Positions 1 through 8,546 of a DNA stretch of 35,860 nucleotides are shown here, one piece after another. The position numbers were made by a program, and so were the translations under genes. Each line of letters starts with the position of its first letter. Within the stretch, counting starts at the first letter, position 1. The notes beneath the pieces were generated by a model. That model saw nothing but the letters and a program-made list of their open reading frames with translations, ran no database searches and was not told the origin of the DNA. The stretch comes from Candidatus Aenigmatarchaeota archaeon (GTDB taxonomy: Archaea; Aenigmatarchaeota; Aenigmatarchaeia; CG10238-14; SCSR01). Where the stretch lies: positions 1-35,860 of the forward strand of contig JACPJS010000011.1 of the NCBI GenBank assembly GCA_016187405.1, read 5' to 3'.

Positions 1-61
1 GAAAGCGCTCGAACCATGCAATTCTAACGAATGCAAGATATTGGTGTTGGTAAGCAGATGA
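1..61 (+). CDS. 3' end of an upstream paralog of the 58..2187 surface protein (partial; ...KALEPCNSNECKILVLVSR*)
   Basis: Frame 2 reads KALEPCNSNECKILVLVSR then TGA at 59-61. This nearly matches the C-terminus of the next gene (KALEPCNSNECKILVFVTLQ). Confidence 0.85.
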   Translation, partial: KALEPCNSNECKILVLVSR

Positions 62-2187
62 GAACAGGAATAATTATTGCAGTGATTGCATTCATGGTAT
101 TACTGCCATCGGTGCATGCGACAAACGTGACACTGCTTCACGGATATAACGGAACACGATGGGTACCATTGATAATAAGTTCAGATGGATCTTTGCAAGT
201 GTATGATAATCTTACAAATGCTAAAAACATCTACCCAAAATCAGACAATTCATTTGATATCGGAACCTCCCTGTTGAAATGGAGGGATATTTTTGTATCG
301 AGGAATGCATACTTCGCAACCACATCCGGTCTGGTAGGAATAAACACATCATCACCGATATCGACACTTGATATATCAGGTAACCTTTCAGTATCTGGTT
401 CGACAAATTCTTCAATCGATGGCTCTACGTTCTTCGTTGACGCAACGAACAACCGTGTCGGTATAGGAACAACGGCACCTAATGCAACTCTAGGTGTCGT
501 CGGAAATATCCAGCTCACTGGTAATGTCACACCTGTCGCACAACCGACGAGCGGGAATGCGACGCAGACGACCAATAATGTAGAAACAACAAATGATGTA
601 GGAACACACCCTTTCATGGTAATTCCATCAGACGGACTTCCATTCATAGCATATAGGGATGAAACAAACGCTGACCTTAGAGTAGCAAAGTGTGGCACTA
701 CAGATTGTTCTTCAGGAAACACATTTACAACTATAGATTCAACAGGAGACATAGGAGCAGTTTCCAATCGACGAGCTATTACTGTAGCTATAAGTACAGA
801 CGGTTTGCCGATTATCAGCTATTACGATGTCACTAATGGTAAACTCAAAGTTGCAAAATGCAATAATACCACTTGTTCTTCGAGTACCATATCAGATATC
901 GAAACAACAGGTGCAGGCTCGGCCAATTACGGGGCTTATATTACAATTGCACCAGACGGTTTACCTGTTATTGCATATTACGATAATACTAATGGTAATT
1001 TGAAAGTAGCAAAGTGTGGCACTACAGATTGTTCTTCAGGAAACATTCTCACTACCGTAGAATCTACAAATAATGTAGGATTTTGGCCAGCTATAGCAAT
1101 CGGCGCTGATGGATTGCCTATAGTATCTTCTTATGATTTGACAAACGCTGACCTTAGAGTAGTCAAGTGTGGGAACATCTACTGCAATGCTAGTAATGTT
1201 ATTACTGCTGTTGACACAACGAATGATGTAGGGCATCATACTTCCATAGCCATAGGTCAAGACGGTTTACCAGTGATAGCAGAATATGAGGATACAGCAT
1301 CTGCAAATAAAATTAGAATCGTAAAGTGTGGTAACATTGCATGTAGTTCTGGAAATATTATTACTAGTGTGGATACAGCTTCGACTACCGGACGACAGGC
1401 TTCCTTGAAAATAGGACCGGATGGCTTGCCTGTAGCTTCATACAGTCGTTCCGATGGCAGCTTCAACGATCTCAGAGTTCTCAAATGTGGCAATCCATCA
1501 TGCACTTCAGGAAACACGATAACAGATTTAGATACAGGAAATGTGGGTGAATATAGTTCTCTGGTTATTGCACCAGACGGTTTGCCGATAATAGCATATC
1601 GTGAAGAAAATTTAGATGATCTCAAAATAGTCAAATGTGCCGTTCCCTCATGCAATTCTACATCAGGCGGCTCATACACTTTCGGTTCCAACCTCGGAAC
1701 GATAGGAAACTTCTGGAACAACATCTATTCCAACCAGTTCTGGGGAAAGAAATTCCAGATAGCGGCATTCGACGTTGCAGAACAATACGAAACATCAGAT
1801 AGTTCAATAGGACCCGGTGATGTCGTTTCTCTGGCAGAAGGAAATGCAACAGCGATTCAAAAGACACAAACACAATACAGTTCACAAATACTCGGCGTTG
1901 TATCAACAGATCCGGGAATAAAATTGGGAGATTGGAACCCAGAGAATAATCCTAACATAAGATTGATTGCACTTACAGGAAGGGTTCCTGTCAAAACAAC
2001 AAACGAGAACGGTGCGATAAATGTAGGCGATTTCCTCACATCATCCTCCAAGCCAGGCTATGCGATGAAATGCCCTATCGACACTGATGAGAAAAAGAAC
2101 AAATGCTTCGGCACAACAATAGGAAAGGCGCTCGAACCATGCAATTCCAACGAATGCAAAATACTCGTTTTCGTAACCCTACAGTAA
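58..2187 (+). CDS. Secreted surface protein: tail-fibre-like N-terminus, seven-repeat beta-propeller-like region, conserved C-terminal domain
   Basis: ATG at 58 is followed by a signal peptide (MRTGIIIAVIAFMVLLPSVHA). It has VGI(G/N)T..P..TLDVSG-type motifs, seven DGLP(V/I)IAYYD...LKVAKC....C repeats, and a C-terminal AEQYETSDSSIGPGDVVSL module. Confidence 0.8.
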   Translation: MRTGIIIAVIAFMVLLPSVHATNVTLLHGYNGTRWVPLIISSDGSLQVYDNLTNAKNIYPKSDNSFDIGTSLLKWRDIFVSRNAYFATTSGLVGINTSSPISTLDISGNLSVSGSTNSSIDGSTFFVDATNNRVGIGTTAPNATLGVVGNIQLTGNVTPVAQPTSGNATQTTNNVETTNDVGTHPFMVIPSDGLPFIAYRDETNADLRVAKCGTTDCSSGNTFTTIDSTGDIGAVSNRRAITVAISTDGLPIISYYDVTNGKLKVAKCNNTTCSSSTISDIETTGAGSANYGAYITIAPDGLPVIAYYDNTNGNLKVAKCGTTDCSSGNILTTVESTNNVGFWPAIAIGADGLPIVSSYDLTNADLRVVKCGNIYCNASNVITAVDTTNDVGHHTSIAIGQDGLPVIAEYEDTASANKIRIVKCGNIACSSGNIITSVDTASTTGRQASLKIGPDGLPVASYSRSDGSFNDLRVLKCGNPSCTSGNTITDLDTGNVGEYSSLVIAPDGLPIIAYREENLDDLKIVKCAVPSCNSTSGGSYTFGSNLGTIGNFWNNIYSNQFWGKKFQIAAFDVAEQYETSDSSIGPGDVVSLAEGNATAIQKTQTQYSSQILGVVSTDPGIKLGDWNPENNPNIRLIALTGRVPVKTTNENGAINVGDFLTSSSKPGYAMKCPIDTDEKKNKCFGTTIGKALEPCNSNECKILVFVTLQ

Positions 2188-2232
2188 CTTTTTAATTACG
2201 TCTAACGAACTATACTACAGGAGGAACCATTA

Positions 2233-2448
2233 ATGAAGAATAGAGATGCACTAAGCTGGGTGGGTCTAGTATTGCTGGTAGCAGGTGCCCTCAACTGGGG
2301 TATCTTGGGTCTAACAGCTCTAGCATTAGGAGGAAAAGGCACAAATGTCCTAGAATTGCTTCTAGGACAATGGTCACCAGTTCTCAACCTAGTTTACGTG
2401 TTAGTAGGACTAGCAGGTTTGTGGAAACTTTACAAAGTTTTCATGTAA
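2233..2448 (+). CDS. DUF378 family small membrane protein
   Basis: 71 aa, two TM segments, LNWGILGL signature; aggagg Shine-Dalgarno upstream. Confidence 0.8.
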   Translation: MKNRDALSWVGLVLLVAGALNWGILGLTALALGGKGTNVLELLLGQWSPVLNLVYVLVGLAGLWKLYKVFM

Positions 2449-2460
2449 TCTGAAAATAAT

Positions 2461-2495
2461 TTAAAGAAATTCTTTAATTTTTTATTTTATTTTTA
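2461..2495 (+). terminator. Hairpin plus T-rich tract after the DUF378 gene
   Basis: TTAAAGAA-A-TTCTTTAA followed by TTTTTTATTTTATTTTT between convergent genes. Confidence 0.55.
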
Positions 2496-2963
2496 GACGT
2501 TTACCTTGAATTCCTTTCTTGCAACGTCTCTCAAAATTCTTATCAGATTAACAAGCTGACCTTTCTTTATCGATATCGCCCCAACAGATTTGAATTTGCT
2601 GCTTGAACGAATCAAATGATCGTGCTTTGTCTGGTTTATTCTGATGAAAGGTTCCTCGCTTTCATAACGAGGTTGTTTGAAGACATCTATCCATAATTTG
2701 TCATAACCGCTCAAATCTATCCTACCGACAAATTTGCTCGAACCAACCGAGTAATATATCTTAGACGGCCCCTTTTCGTCATAGTTAACTTTCTTTTCAA
2801 CTAACATCCTTTCCAAAATTTTTGTAGCTGTATGGCGATTAAGTCCCAACTCTTTAGAAATATCATGTATAGTCATTCCTCGAGCACTGCTGTTCAGTGT
2901 TTTCAGAATCATTCTAGCATTGTCTGTATCATATTCAACGTCTTTCGAGTGCTTGAATTCCAT
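2493..2963 (-). CDS. Winged-helix/HTH transcriptional regulator
   Basis: N-terminal wHTH: ILKTLNSSARGMTIHDISKELGLNRHTATKILERMLVEKKVNYDEKG. Confidence 0.75.
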   Translation of the reverse strand: MEFKHSKDVEYDTDNARMILKTLNSSARGMTIHDISKELGLNRHTATKILERMLVEKKVNYDEKGPSKIYYSVGSSKFVGRIDLSGYDKLWIDVFKQPRYESEEPFIRINQTKHDHLIRSSSKFKSVGAISIKKGQLVNLIRILRDVARKEFKVNV

Positions 2964-3008
2964 GTAATCACTAATAATCTATTCTCCTACTTATTTATAA
3001 GTATATTG

Positions 3009-3024
3009 TAATGTATAGACATAA
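3009..3024. promoter_or_regulatory. Candidate operator (imperfect copy of the 3151 palindrome)
   Basis: TAATGTATAGACATAA matches 14/16 of TAATGTATATACATTA; lies upstream of the HTH gene. Confidence 0.45.
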
Positions 3025-3150
3025 ATATACCGATTCTAGTCTATCATGGTTCTTACAGTTCTGATTATATTAAAAGCAGGTTTATTTTACCTTCCTGTAG
3101 AGACAACCGGGAAACGAACTCCTACGAAAACCATATACACTCAGCAAATC

Positions 3151-3166
3151 TAATGTATATACATTA
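3151..3166. promoter_or_regulatory. Candidate operator, perfect 16-bp palindrome TAATGTATATACATTA
   Basis: Perfect inverted repeat 14 nt before the ATG at 3181, in the divergent HTH/3181 intergenic region. Confidence 0.55.
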
Positions 3167-3180
3167 ATGGAGGTAAAACA

Positions 3181-3924
3181 ATGTCGGTAATAACGGTATT
3201 CAAATTCGAAAATTTGGATGAACCATTCAAGATTGCAAAATCTTTGAATGGACAAAAGTCTAATGACAGCTGGTTGACAGCTTTCGTTAGCAAATACAAC
3301 AGGAACGAGATAGTCGTGAACTATTGGTTCTACGAAGATCTTGAAAACAATGTCAAGAAAGTTCTGGACGAGAACGAGAGTATGGAAGTGATATCCTACC
3401 TGAAACAGAATGGAAAGACTCGCGTGTTAAAGAGGATATTCAGTTTCGTAAACATCTTGACAAAAACTTTGGAGATATACACAGGTTCCGAATCAAAACT
3501 AGATGAAATAGTAGAGATTCTTGAGCATGTGTTGAGTACAAAATTCACCCGCGTGGTTTTGAGTTCGCAGAATCTTCAGACAATCTACAGTGAGCATTCA
3601 ACTGAATTGAAACAGGTGATGTTCAAAAATGTCGAGGGTTTGTTCTATGAGATACTCCGCGGTGGAAATCTTCAAATGAATGGGAAGTTTCAAAATTGCA
3701 TGGAAAAGTTCCCAGAAAACTTACGAGTGATAAGTTTCAGACCGAAGATAAAATTCTTCAATGGTCACAACAGATACCAAGTCACGTTGAATGGGGACAA
3801 AGGTACGTTGAGATTCTCATCTGTGAATGAGAAATTCAGTTGGAGGCCTAGAGTAGAAATAAGGCAGCTTACATTTTTGATTGCTGCCACACTCGGCATT
3901 TTCAGTGGGTCCACGCAGAATTGA
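3181..3924 (+). CDS. Hypothetical protein (247 aa), divergent from the HTH regulator
   Basis: Long ORF with GGAGGT Shine-Dalgarno; its stop lies inside the opposite-strand tRNA-Val gene. Confidence 0.7.
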   Translation: MSVITVFKFENLDEPFKIAKSLNGQKSNDSWLTAFVSKYNRNEIVVNYWFYEDLENNVKKVLDENESMEVISYLKQNGKTRVLKRIFSFVNILTKTLEIYTGSESKLDEIVEILEHVLSTKFTRVVLSSQNLQTIYSEHSTELKQVMFKNVEGLFYEILRGGNLQMNGKFQNCMEKFPENLRVISFRPKIKFFNGHNRYQVTLNGDKGTLRFSSVNEKFSWRPRVEIRQLTFLIAATLGIFSGSTQN

Positions 3925-3977
3925 ACTGCGGTCTCTACCTTGTAAGGGTGGCGTCCTGACCACTAGACTATGAACCC
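3906..3977 (-). tRNA. tRNA-Val (anticodon UAC)
   Basis: Cloverleaf: GGGTTCA TA GTCTAGTGGTCAGGAC G CCACC CTTACAA GGTAG AGAC CGCAG TTCAATT CTGCG TGGACCC A. One C28-A42 mismatch. Confidence 0.88.
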
Positions 3978-3981
3978 ATGA

Positions 3982-4069
3982 TAGCGGGAGAAAGATTTGA
4001 ACTTTCGATTTCGAGGTCACCCAAAAAATTTATGAGCCTCGCGACCACTCCAGGCTGGTCTATCCCGCT
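3982..4069 (-). tRNA. Initiator tRNA-Met (CAU) with 13-nt intron at 37/38 (intron 4018..4030)
   Basis: A1-U72 acceptor AGCGGGA/TCCCGCT and CGAGG/CCTCG anticodon stem. Intron AATTTTTTGGGTG; CTCA pairs with TGGG and bulges TA^A and TG^A fit BHB cutting. Confidence 0.88.
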
Positions 4070-4123
4070 GTGTTTAGTATTATTAACGTGTCCTTAAATT
4101 ATTTAAAGAGCCTATCTATTTCT

Positions 4124-4537
4124 ATGAAAATCAGACATGACGTTCAGGCTCTACTTTTCGATGAAGTAAACGGTGAAAAAAGAGTTTTCCTTATTAGATT
4201 CTACGATCAGACAAAACAAAGATACACATGGAGACTTGTTAAAGGCGGTGTAGAAGAAGGAGAGACGGATGAACAGGCAATGAAAAGGGAAATAATGGAG
4301 GAAGTTACACTGAAAGAGGTTCAAGTTCTAGAAAAAGTCCATGAATACGATTTCGAATTCAGTGAAACACATCACATGGTGAATACGTATCTTGTAAAGG
4401 GGAACATCCACGAGAAACCAAAACTAAATTGGGATGGCGACAGGGAGATTATTGATTATGCTTGGTTGTCTCCCAGTAAAGCATTGAAACTTTTATTCTG
4501 GGATAATGAAAAGCTTGCAGTCAGACTTTTGAAATAA
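4124..4537 (+). CDS. NUDIX hydrolase
   Basis: Nudix box GGVEEGETDEQAMKREIMEEVTL; ATG at 4124 chosen because upstream codons overlap or abut the tRNA. Confidence 0.85.
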   Translation: MKIRHDVQALLFDEVNGEKRVFLIRFYDQTKQRYTWRLVKGGVEEGETDEQAMKREIMEEVTLKEVQVLEKVHEYDFEFSETHHMVNTYLVKGNIHEKPKLNWDGDREIIDYAWLSPSKALKLLFWDNEKLAVRLLK

Positions 4538-5570
4538 TTCTACTATTCCCAATTTTCTTCTGCATTATCTTGATTAATTTAATTTCATCCAAATGATTCA
4601 CATATTCACGAAACATCCTTCTTGTGAGAGGTTCATCAACAGATTCACAATACTCATCGTAGAGTTGGTCGAATGACAATCTATGTTTATTTTCTACAAT
4701 ACCGACAATTACTTTTTCTGTATCGTTTATTTTTTCCTTCAATATTTCAGGTTTAACCTGTTTAACATCCTTCAAGACTTTCCTGACGTGTTCGACCAAC
4801 ACCTTGTCCGAATTTTCCTGTTCAGCCAGTCTGCCAGCTTTCATCAAACATTCCAATCCAACTCTAACATCACCGTGTTTATTCAATGCGTGTGCGGATG
4901 CAAGTGCAACAACACCCTCTTCTATTGAACGGAATCCATTGCTGGCACGTTCTTTCAATATGTCCTTCATTTCTTCGAGTGTATATGGTTTGAATTCTAT
5001 CTCATCCAAACTGAGACTGCTCGTTATTCTAGGTTCCAGATTTACAAATGCATGTGGATTATTTGAAATGAAAATCAATCCAATAGGATTTTTCACATAC
5101 TGGTTCATTCTTAGCAGATCGTACAAAAGTTTCTGGTCTTTGTTAATCAATTGATCAACTTCATCCAAGCAAATCAATAAAGATTTTTTAGATTTCTGAA
5201 GCGCTTCTATAAGCCGTTCGATAACTTCATCCTTCGCCCAACCACGTCTTTGTACAAAAAATCCAAATTCAGAAACAAGTTTCGCTAAGACTGCAAGTGA
5301 TGTGTTATAATCCCAGCAGTTCAGATAAACAGTTTTGATACCCGAATAATCTTCAAATTTTCTGAAAACATATTTTGTTGCTGCGGTTTTTCCTATTCCT
5401 GACGAACCAAACACGAATGTATTCTGTGGTTTCATACCTCTGTTTGCAGGTTCAAGGTTATCCGCAAGTAGTTTTATCTGATTCTCCCTATGCGGCAGCA
5501 TGTCCGGTAAATATTCTGAAGAAAGTATATCTTGGTTCTTGAAAATCTTTGAATCTTCCATGAATGCCAT
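4521..5570 (-). CDS. cdc6: Orc1/Cdc6-type replication initiator AAA+ ATPase
   Basis: Walker A GSSGIGKT, Walker B LLICLDEVD, C-terminal winged-helix-like region; overall Orc1/Cdc6 pattern. Confidence 0.85.
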   Translation of the reverse strand: MAFMEDSKIFKNQDILSSEYLPDMLPHRENQIKLLADNLEPANRGMKPQNTFVFGSSGIGKTAATKYVFRKFEDYSGIKTVYLNCWDYNTSLAVLAKLVSEFGFFVQRRGWAKDEVIERLIEALQKSKKSLLICLDEVDQLINKDQKLLYDLLRMNQYVKNPIGLIFISNNPHAFVNLEPRITSSLSLDEIEFKPYTLEEMKDILKERASNGFRSIEEGVVALASAHALNKHGDVRVGLECLMKAGRLAEQENSDKVLVEHVRKVLKDVKQVKPEILKEKINDTEKVIVGIVENKHRLSFDQLYDEYCESVDEPLTRRMFREYVNHLDEIKLIKIMQKKIGNSRIISKV

Positions 5571-5598
5571 AATGTTATTTGCACAAAGGTAAAATAAT

Positions 5599-7842
5599 CT
5601 ACGGTTTTAGTGTAAAATACAGTCTTCTGTTGTTTTTTCCCTTGTTTTCCATCTTTACGATTTCAACCTGTCCGATTTCCCGTATATCCTTGATATGATT
5701 TCCACCGTCTGCTTGCATGTCTATCCCGTGTATTTCTACAATTCTCATATTCTGAACATTCGGTGGCAACGCTTCCAACAGTTTTATTATCCCCGGAATT
5801 TTCATAGCCTCATTCCTGTCCATGAAATATGATTTGACTTCACCACCTTCCTTGACAAGCTGATTAACTTTCTCTACATATCCAGCAAATTTTTCTCGAT
5901 CAAATTCATTGACATTAAAATCAATCCTAGATTTGTCCAAATCCAATCCACCACCGCTGATTAGTGCACCAGTTTCATTATGAATGATTGCAGAGAGTAT
6001 GTGTGATGTGGTATGCATTCTCATTAAACGATGTCTTCTCTCCCAATCAATAACTCCCTTTATTCTATCACCAACATTCAATCCCGACTTGTCAACTTTA
6101 TGCAGAATCATGTCACCGTTCTTGGTCACATCAGAAACGACAAACTCTTCACCATCATAAATTAATTTCCCAGTATCCTTCAATCTGTTAACAACAAAAT
6201 CTTTATCCAGACTTTGCATCAAAGGCATCAGTCTAGGTCCCGATGTTTTATCCAACAACACTATGTAAGATGCTTCGAATAACTTTTGTGTCGGGATGTT
6301 GTTCTCAAGTGCAATCTTTTTTATTTTTTCCCATGTTTTATTCTCATCATTTTCCTTTTTCCAGAAATCACCCAATTGTCTCAATGCATTTTTCTGATCT
6401 TCAGACAACTTGTTGACTATTTCGTTAGACAGTTTCACTATATTCAATCTCAATCTTTCAGGTGCGAACTCTTTCGACCAAAGCTCAGCATATTCAAGAG
6501 TGCCTGTTAAAATATCTTTCTCAAATTTATTCAATGGTTTCTTCAGATGACCTGTCTTTTTCAAAGTCTCTATAACTTTTTCTGTGATATCTTCCTTAGG
6601 CAATGATTGTGACAGCATTGATGCGAAATCAAATGATATCCTGAATGGTTTCTTGGAAGGAATCTTTCCAATGTAACTTAGTTCATATATCCTTTTCGCA
6701 TTTCTTTCTTCTCTAGGTTCAACCTTGTCCAATCCGAAATAAATTTTCTCATATTTCTCAAATTCACTGTAAATCATCGGTATGTTCTCTTCCTTGAAAT
6801 CGATTATTGTTTCAGGTCTCGTTTTAACCATAAGGAATCTTAAAATTTCTGGCGGGACTAGTGTGGATATTTCGGCAAAGCTAGTTCCAATACCTTTTGA
6901 TGTAGACATCTTCTTTCCTTCAACCAAAAAGAATTCGTATCCCTTCCCATCTTCTTCGGATGTGGATGGCCATGGTGGTGGATAATTGAAAATATTGCAT
7001 GCGATTTGAATTGCAACAGTTCTCGAACCTCCTCTAGTGAAATGATCTTTGCCTGCAGTCTCTGCAACAACTCCTACAGTCGGCCATTTAGCTGCCCATT
7101 CAACTTTCCAAGGAAGTTTTCCATTTCCATTGTATGGTGATATCTCCCCGTCATGTCCGCATCCTTTTGCCCAATCTACCAAATCAGGTTTGCAGAAATA
7201 TCTCAACAATTCTCTTTTCTTGTCCCATTCGTATGCGACTGTAGTTCCAATCCTCCCACATTTTTCACAGATAGGATTGAAAGGTAATTTGTCTGAACTT
7301 GTAGTCTTCCCGTATATTTTCTGGTATATATCCTGTATCTTGTGTGAATTATCCAATGCAATCTTTATGGCCCAATTGAAATCCCCTCTGATGTATCTTT
7401 CACCAGTAGATTCCAGCTCAGCTTCGATTCCCCATTTTTCAAACAACTCAGTGCATTGAGAGAAAAAATAATCCGCATAACTTTCATATCCTTTTTCAGG
7501 CGACGGGACATTCCTAAATGGTATCCCCATATACTTGTCGAATTTTTCTTTCGGTAGGAATGAAGGCATCGCATCAAACGGATCCATATCGTCACTACTC
7601 AGAATGAATCTTCCTTTTAGCTTGTGGTCCCTGAGTGTTTTAGCAATAATATCATGAATTACCCAGCCTCTTCCTGAACCAATGTGAATCCTGCCAGAAG
7701 GAGTCTTTTCATCATAAACAATATATCCGCGTTCCTTCACTATTTTCTGCAATGTTTTATTTTCTTTCACACGCTGTTTCAATTCTTCAGCGACCCTGTC
7801 TGTCCAGTAAACGTATTCTTTTTGTTTCTTCGAAACTACCAT
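5599..7842 (-). CDS. lysK: Class I lysyl-tRNA synthetase fused to a C-terminal AlaX-type editing domain
   Basis: HIGH-like GRIHIGSGRG and KMSTSKG in the first ~530 aa. C-terminal ~200 aa has GVIDWERRHRLMRMHTTSHIL and IDMQADGGNHIKDIREIG, typical of AlaX/AlaRS second-additional domains. Confidence 0.88.
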   Translation of the reverse strand: MVVSKKQKEYVYWTDRVAEELKQRVKENKTLQKIVKERGYIVYDEKTPSGRIHIGSGRGWVIHDIIAKTLRDHKLKGRFILSSDDMDPFDAMPSFLPKEKFDKYMGIPFRNVPSPEKGYESYADYFFSQCTELFEKWGIEAELESTGERYIRGDFNWAIKIALDNSHKIQDIYQKIYGKTTSSDKLPFNPICEKCGRIGTTVAYEWDKKRELLRYFCKPDLVDWAKGCGHDGEISPYNGNGKLPWKVEWAAKWPTVGVVAETAGKDHFTRGGSRTVAIQIACNIFNYPPPWPSTSEEDGKGYEFFLVEGKKMSTSKGIGTSFAEISTLVPPEILRFLMVKTRPETIIDFKEENIPMIYSEFEKYEKIYFGLDKVEPREERNAKRIYELSYIGKIPSKKPFRISFDFASMLSQSLPKEDITEKVIETLKKTGHLKKPLNKFEKDILTGTLEYAELWSKEFAPERLRLNIVKLSNEIVNKLSEDQKNALRQLGDFWKKENDENKTWEKIKKIALENNIPTQKLFEASYIVLLDKTSGPRLMPLMQSLDKDFVVNRLKDTGKLIYDGEEFVVSDVTKNGDMILHKVDKSGLNVGDRIKGVIDWERRHRLMRMHTTSHILSAIIHNETGALISGGGLDLDKSRIDFNVNEFDREKFAGYVEKVNQLVKEGGEVKSYFMDRNEAMKIPGIIKLLEALPPNVQNMRIVEIHGIDMQADGGNHIKDIREIGQVEIVKMENKGKNNRRLYFTLKP

Positions 7843-7850
7843 ATAATTAT

Positions 7851-8477
7851 ATGAAAGTCTTAAAAATTAATCCAAATAGACCAGAGGAAAAACTATTGAA
7901 GCTGGCCTCTCATATTCTCAAAAACGATGGACTGGTTGTATATCCAACTGATACATTATACGGTCTCGGCGCGAATGCACTAAGCAAGGAAGCAATTAAG
8001 AAAGTATACAAAGTAAAAGGAAGGGATTTTAAGAATCCATTATCAATCTCATTCTATTCAATTGATCATGCAAAAAAATATGTTCATTTCAATTCCACTG
8101 CTATGAAACTCGCTAAGAAATTCTTGCCAGGTCCATTGACAATAGTCCTCCCTATGAAATTCAACTTTCCAAGTCAGCTGACACACGGTTCTGGTAAAGT
8201 AGGAATACGAATACCTGACAATAAGATTATCCTTGATTTGATAAAGATTGCAGGATTTCCAATAACGTCAACGAGTGCAAACATATCTGGTGCAATAGAG
8301 TGTTCTACAGCAGAACAGGCTGCAAATCAAATTGGTAAAAAGGTGGGTTTGATTTTGGATGGTGGTAGATGTAAAATTAAAAAGCCGTCTACAGTAGTCG
8401 AGATTCTAGATGAAAAAATAATTGTTTTGAGGGAAGGCGCCATAAAAACAAAGACAATTCTGAAAGTGGGCCCGTAG
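7851..8477 (+). CDS. sua5: Threonylcarbamoyl-AMP synthase (Sua5/YrdC)
   Basis: VVYPTDTLYGLGANA, KGRDFKNPLSI, LPGPLTIVL, GIRIPDN, PITSTSANISG motifs; ATG at 7851 replaces the longer ORF-track start. Confidence 0.92.
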   Translation: MKVLKINPNRPEEKLLKLASHILKNDGLVVYPTDTLYGLGANALSKEAIKKVYKVKGRDFKNPLSISFYSIDHAKKYVHFNSTAMKLAKKFLPGPLTIVLPMKFNFPSQLTHGSGKVGIRIPDNKIILDLIKIAGFPITSTSANISGAIECSTAEQAANQIGKKVGLILDGGRCKIKKPSTVVEILDEKIIVLREGAIKTKTILKVGP

Positions 8478-8540
8478 GGATTTGAACCCTAATTAGAAGC
8501 TCCGCAAGCTCCCGTCCTATCCAAGTTAGACTACAAGCCC
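8467..8540 (-). tRNA. tRNA-Arg (anticodon GCG)
   Basis: GGGCTTG TA GTCTAACTTGGATAGGAC G GGAGC TTGCGGA GCTTC TAAT TAGGG TTCAAAT CCCTA CGGGCCC A. Confidence 0.9.
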
Positions 8541-8546
8541 TTACAA

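Noticed and set aside
231-1724. Minus-strand ORFs (178 and 155 aa) antisense to the propeller protein
   Set aside because: Arise from the repetitive sense gene; no start context or recognisable domain.
3046-3153. 35-codon plus-strand smORF (MVLTVLIILKAGLFYLPVETTGKRTPTKTIYTQQI*)
   Set aside because: Open frame, but it lies in the divergent regulatory region, its stop is inside the palindrome and no clear RBS is seen; too weak to call.
3982-4069. Reading the 88-nt tRNA as a type II (Ser/Leu) tRNA
   Set aside because: The extra length sits in the anticodon loop, not the variable arm, and the A1-U72 pair plus CAU anticodon fit initiator Met with an intron.
5571-5598. Replication origin next to cdc6
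   Set aside because: Only 28 nt separate cdc6 from lysK; I saw no ORB-like repeats or unwinding element in the vicinity.
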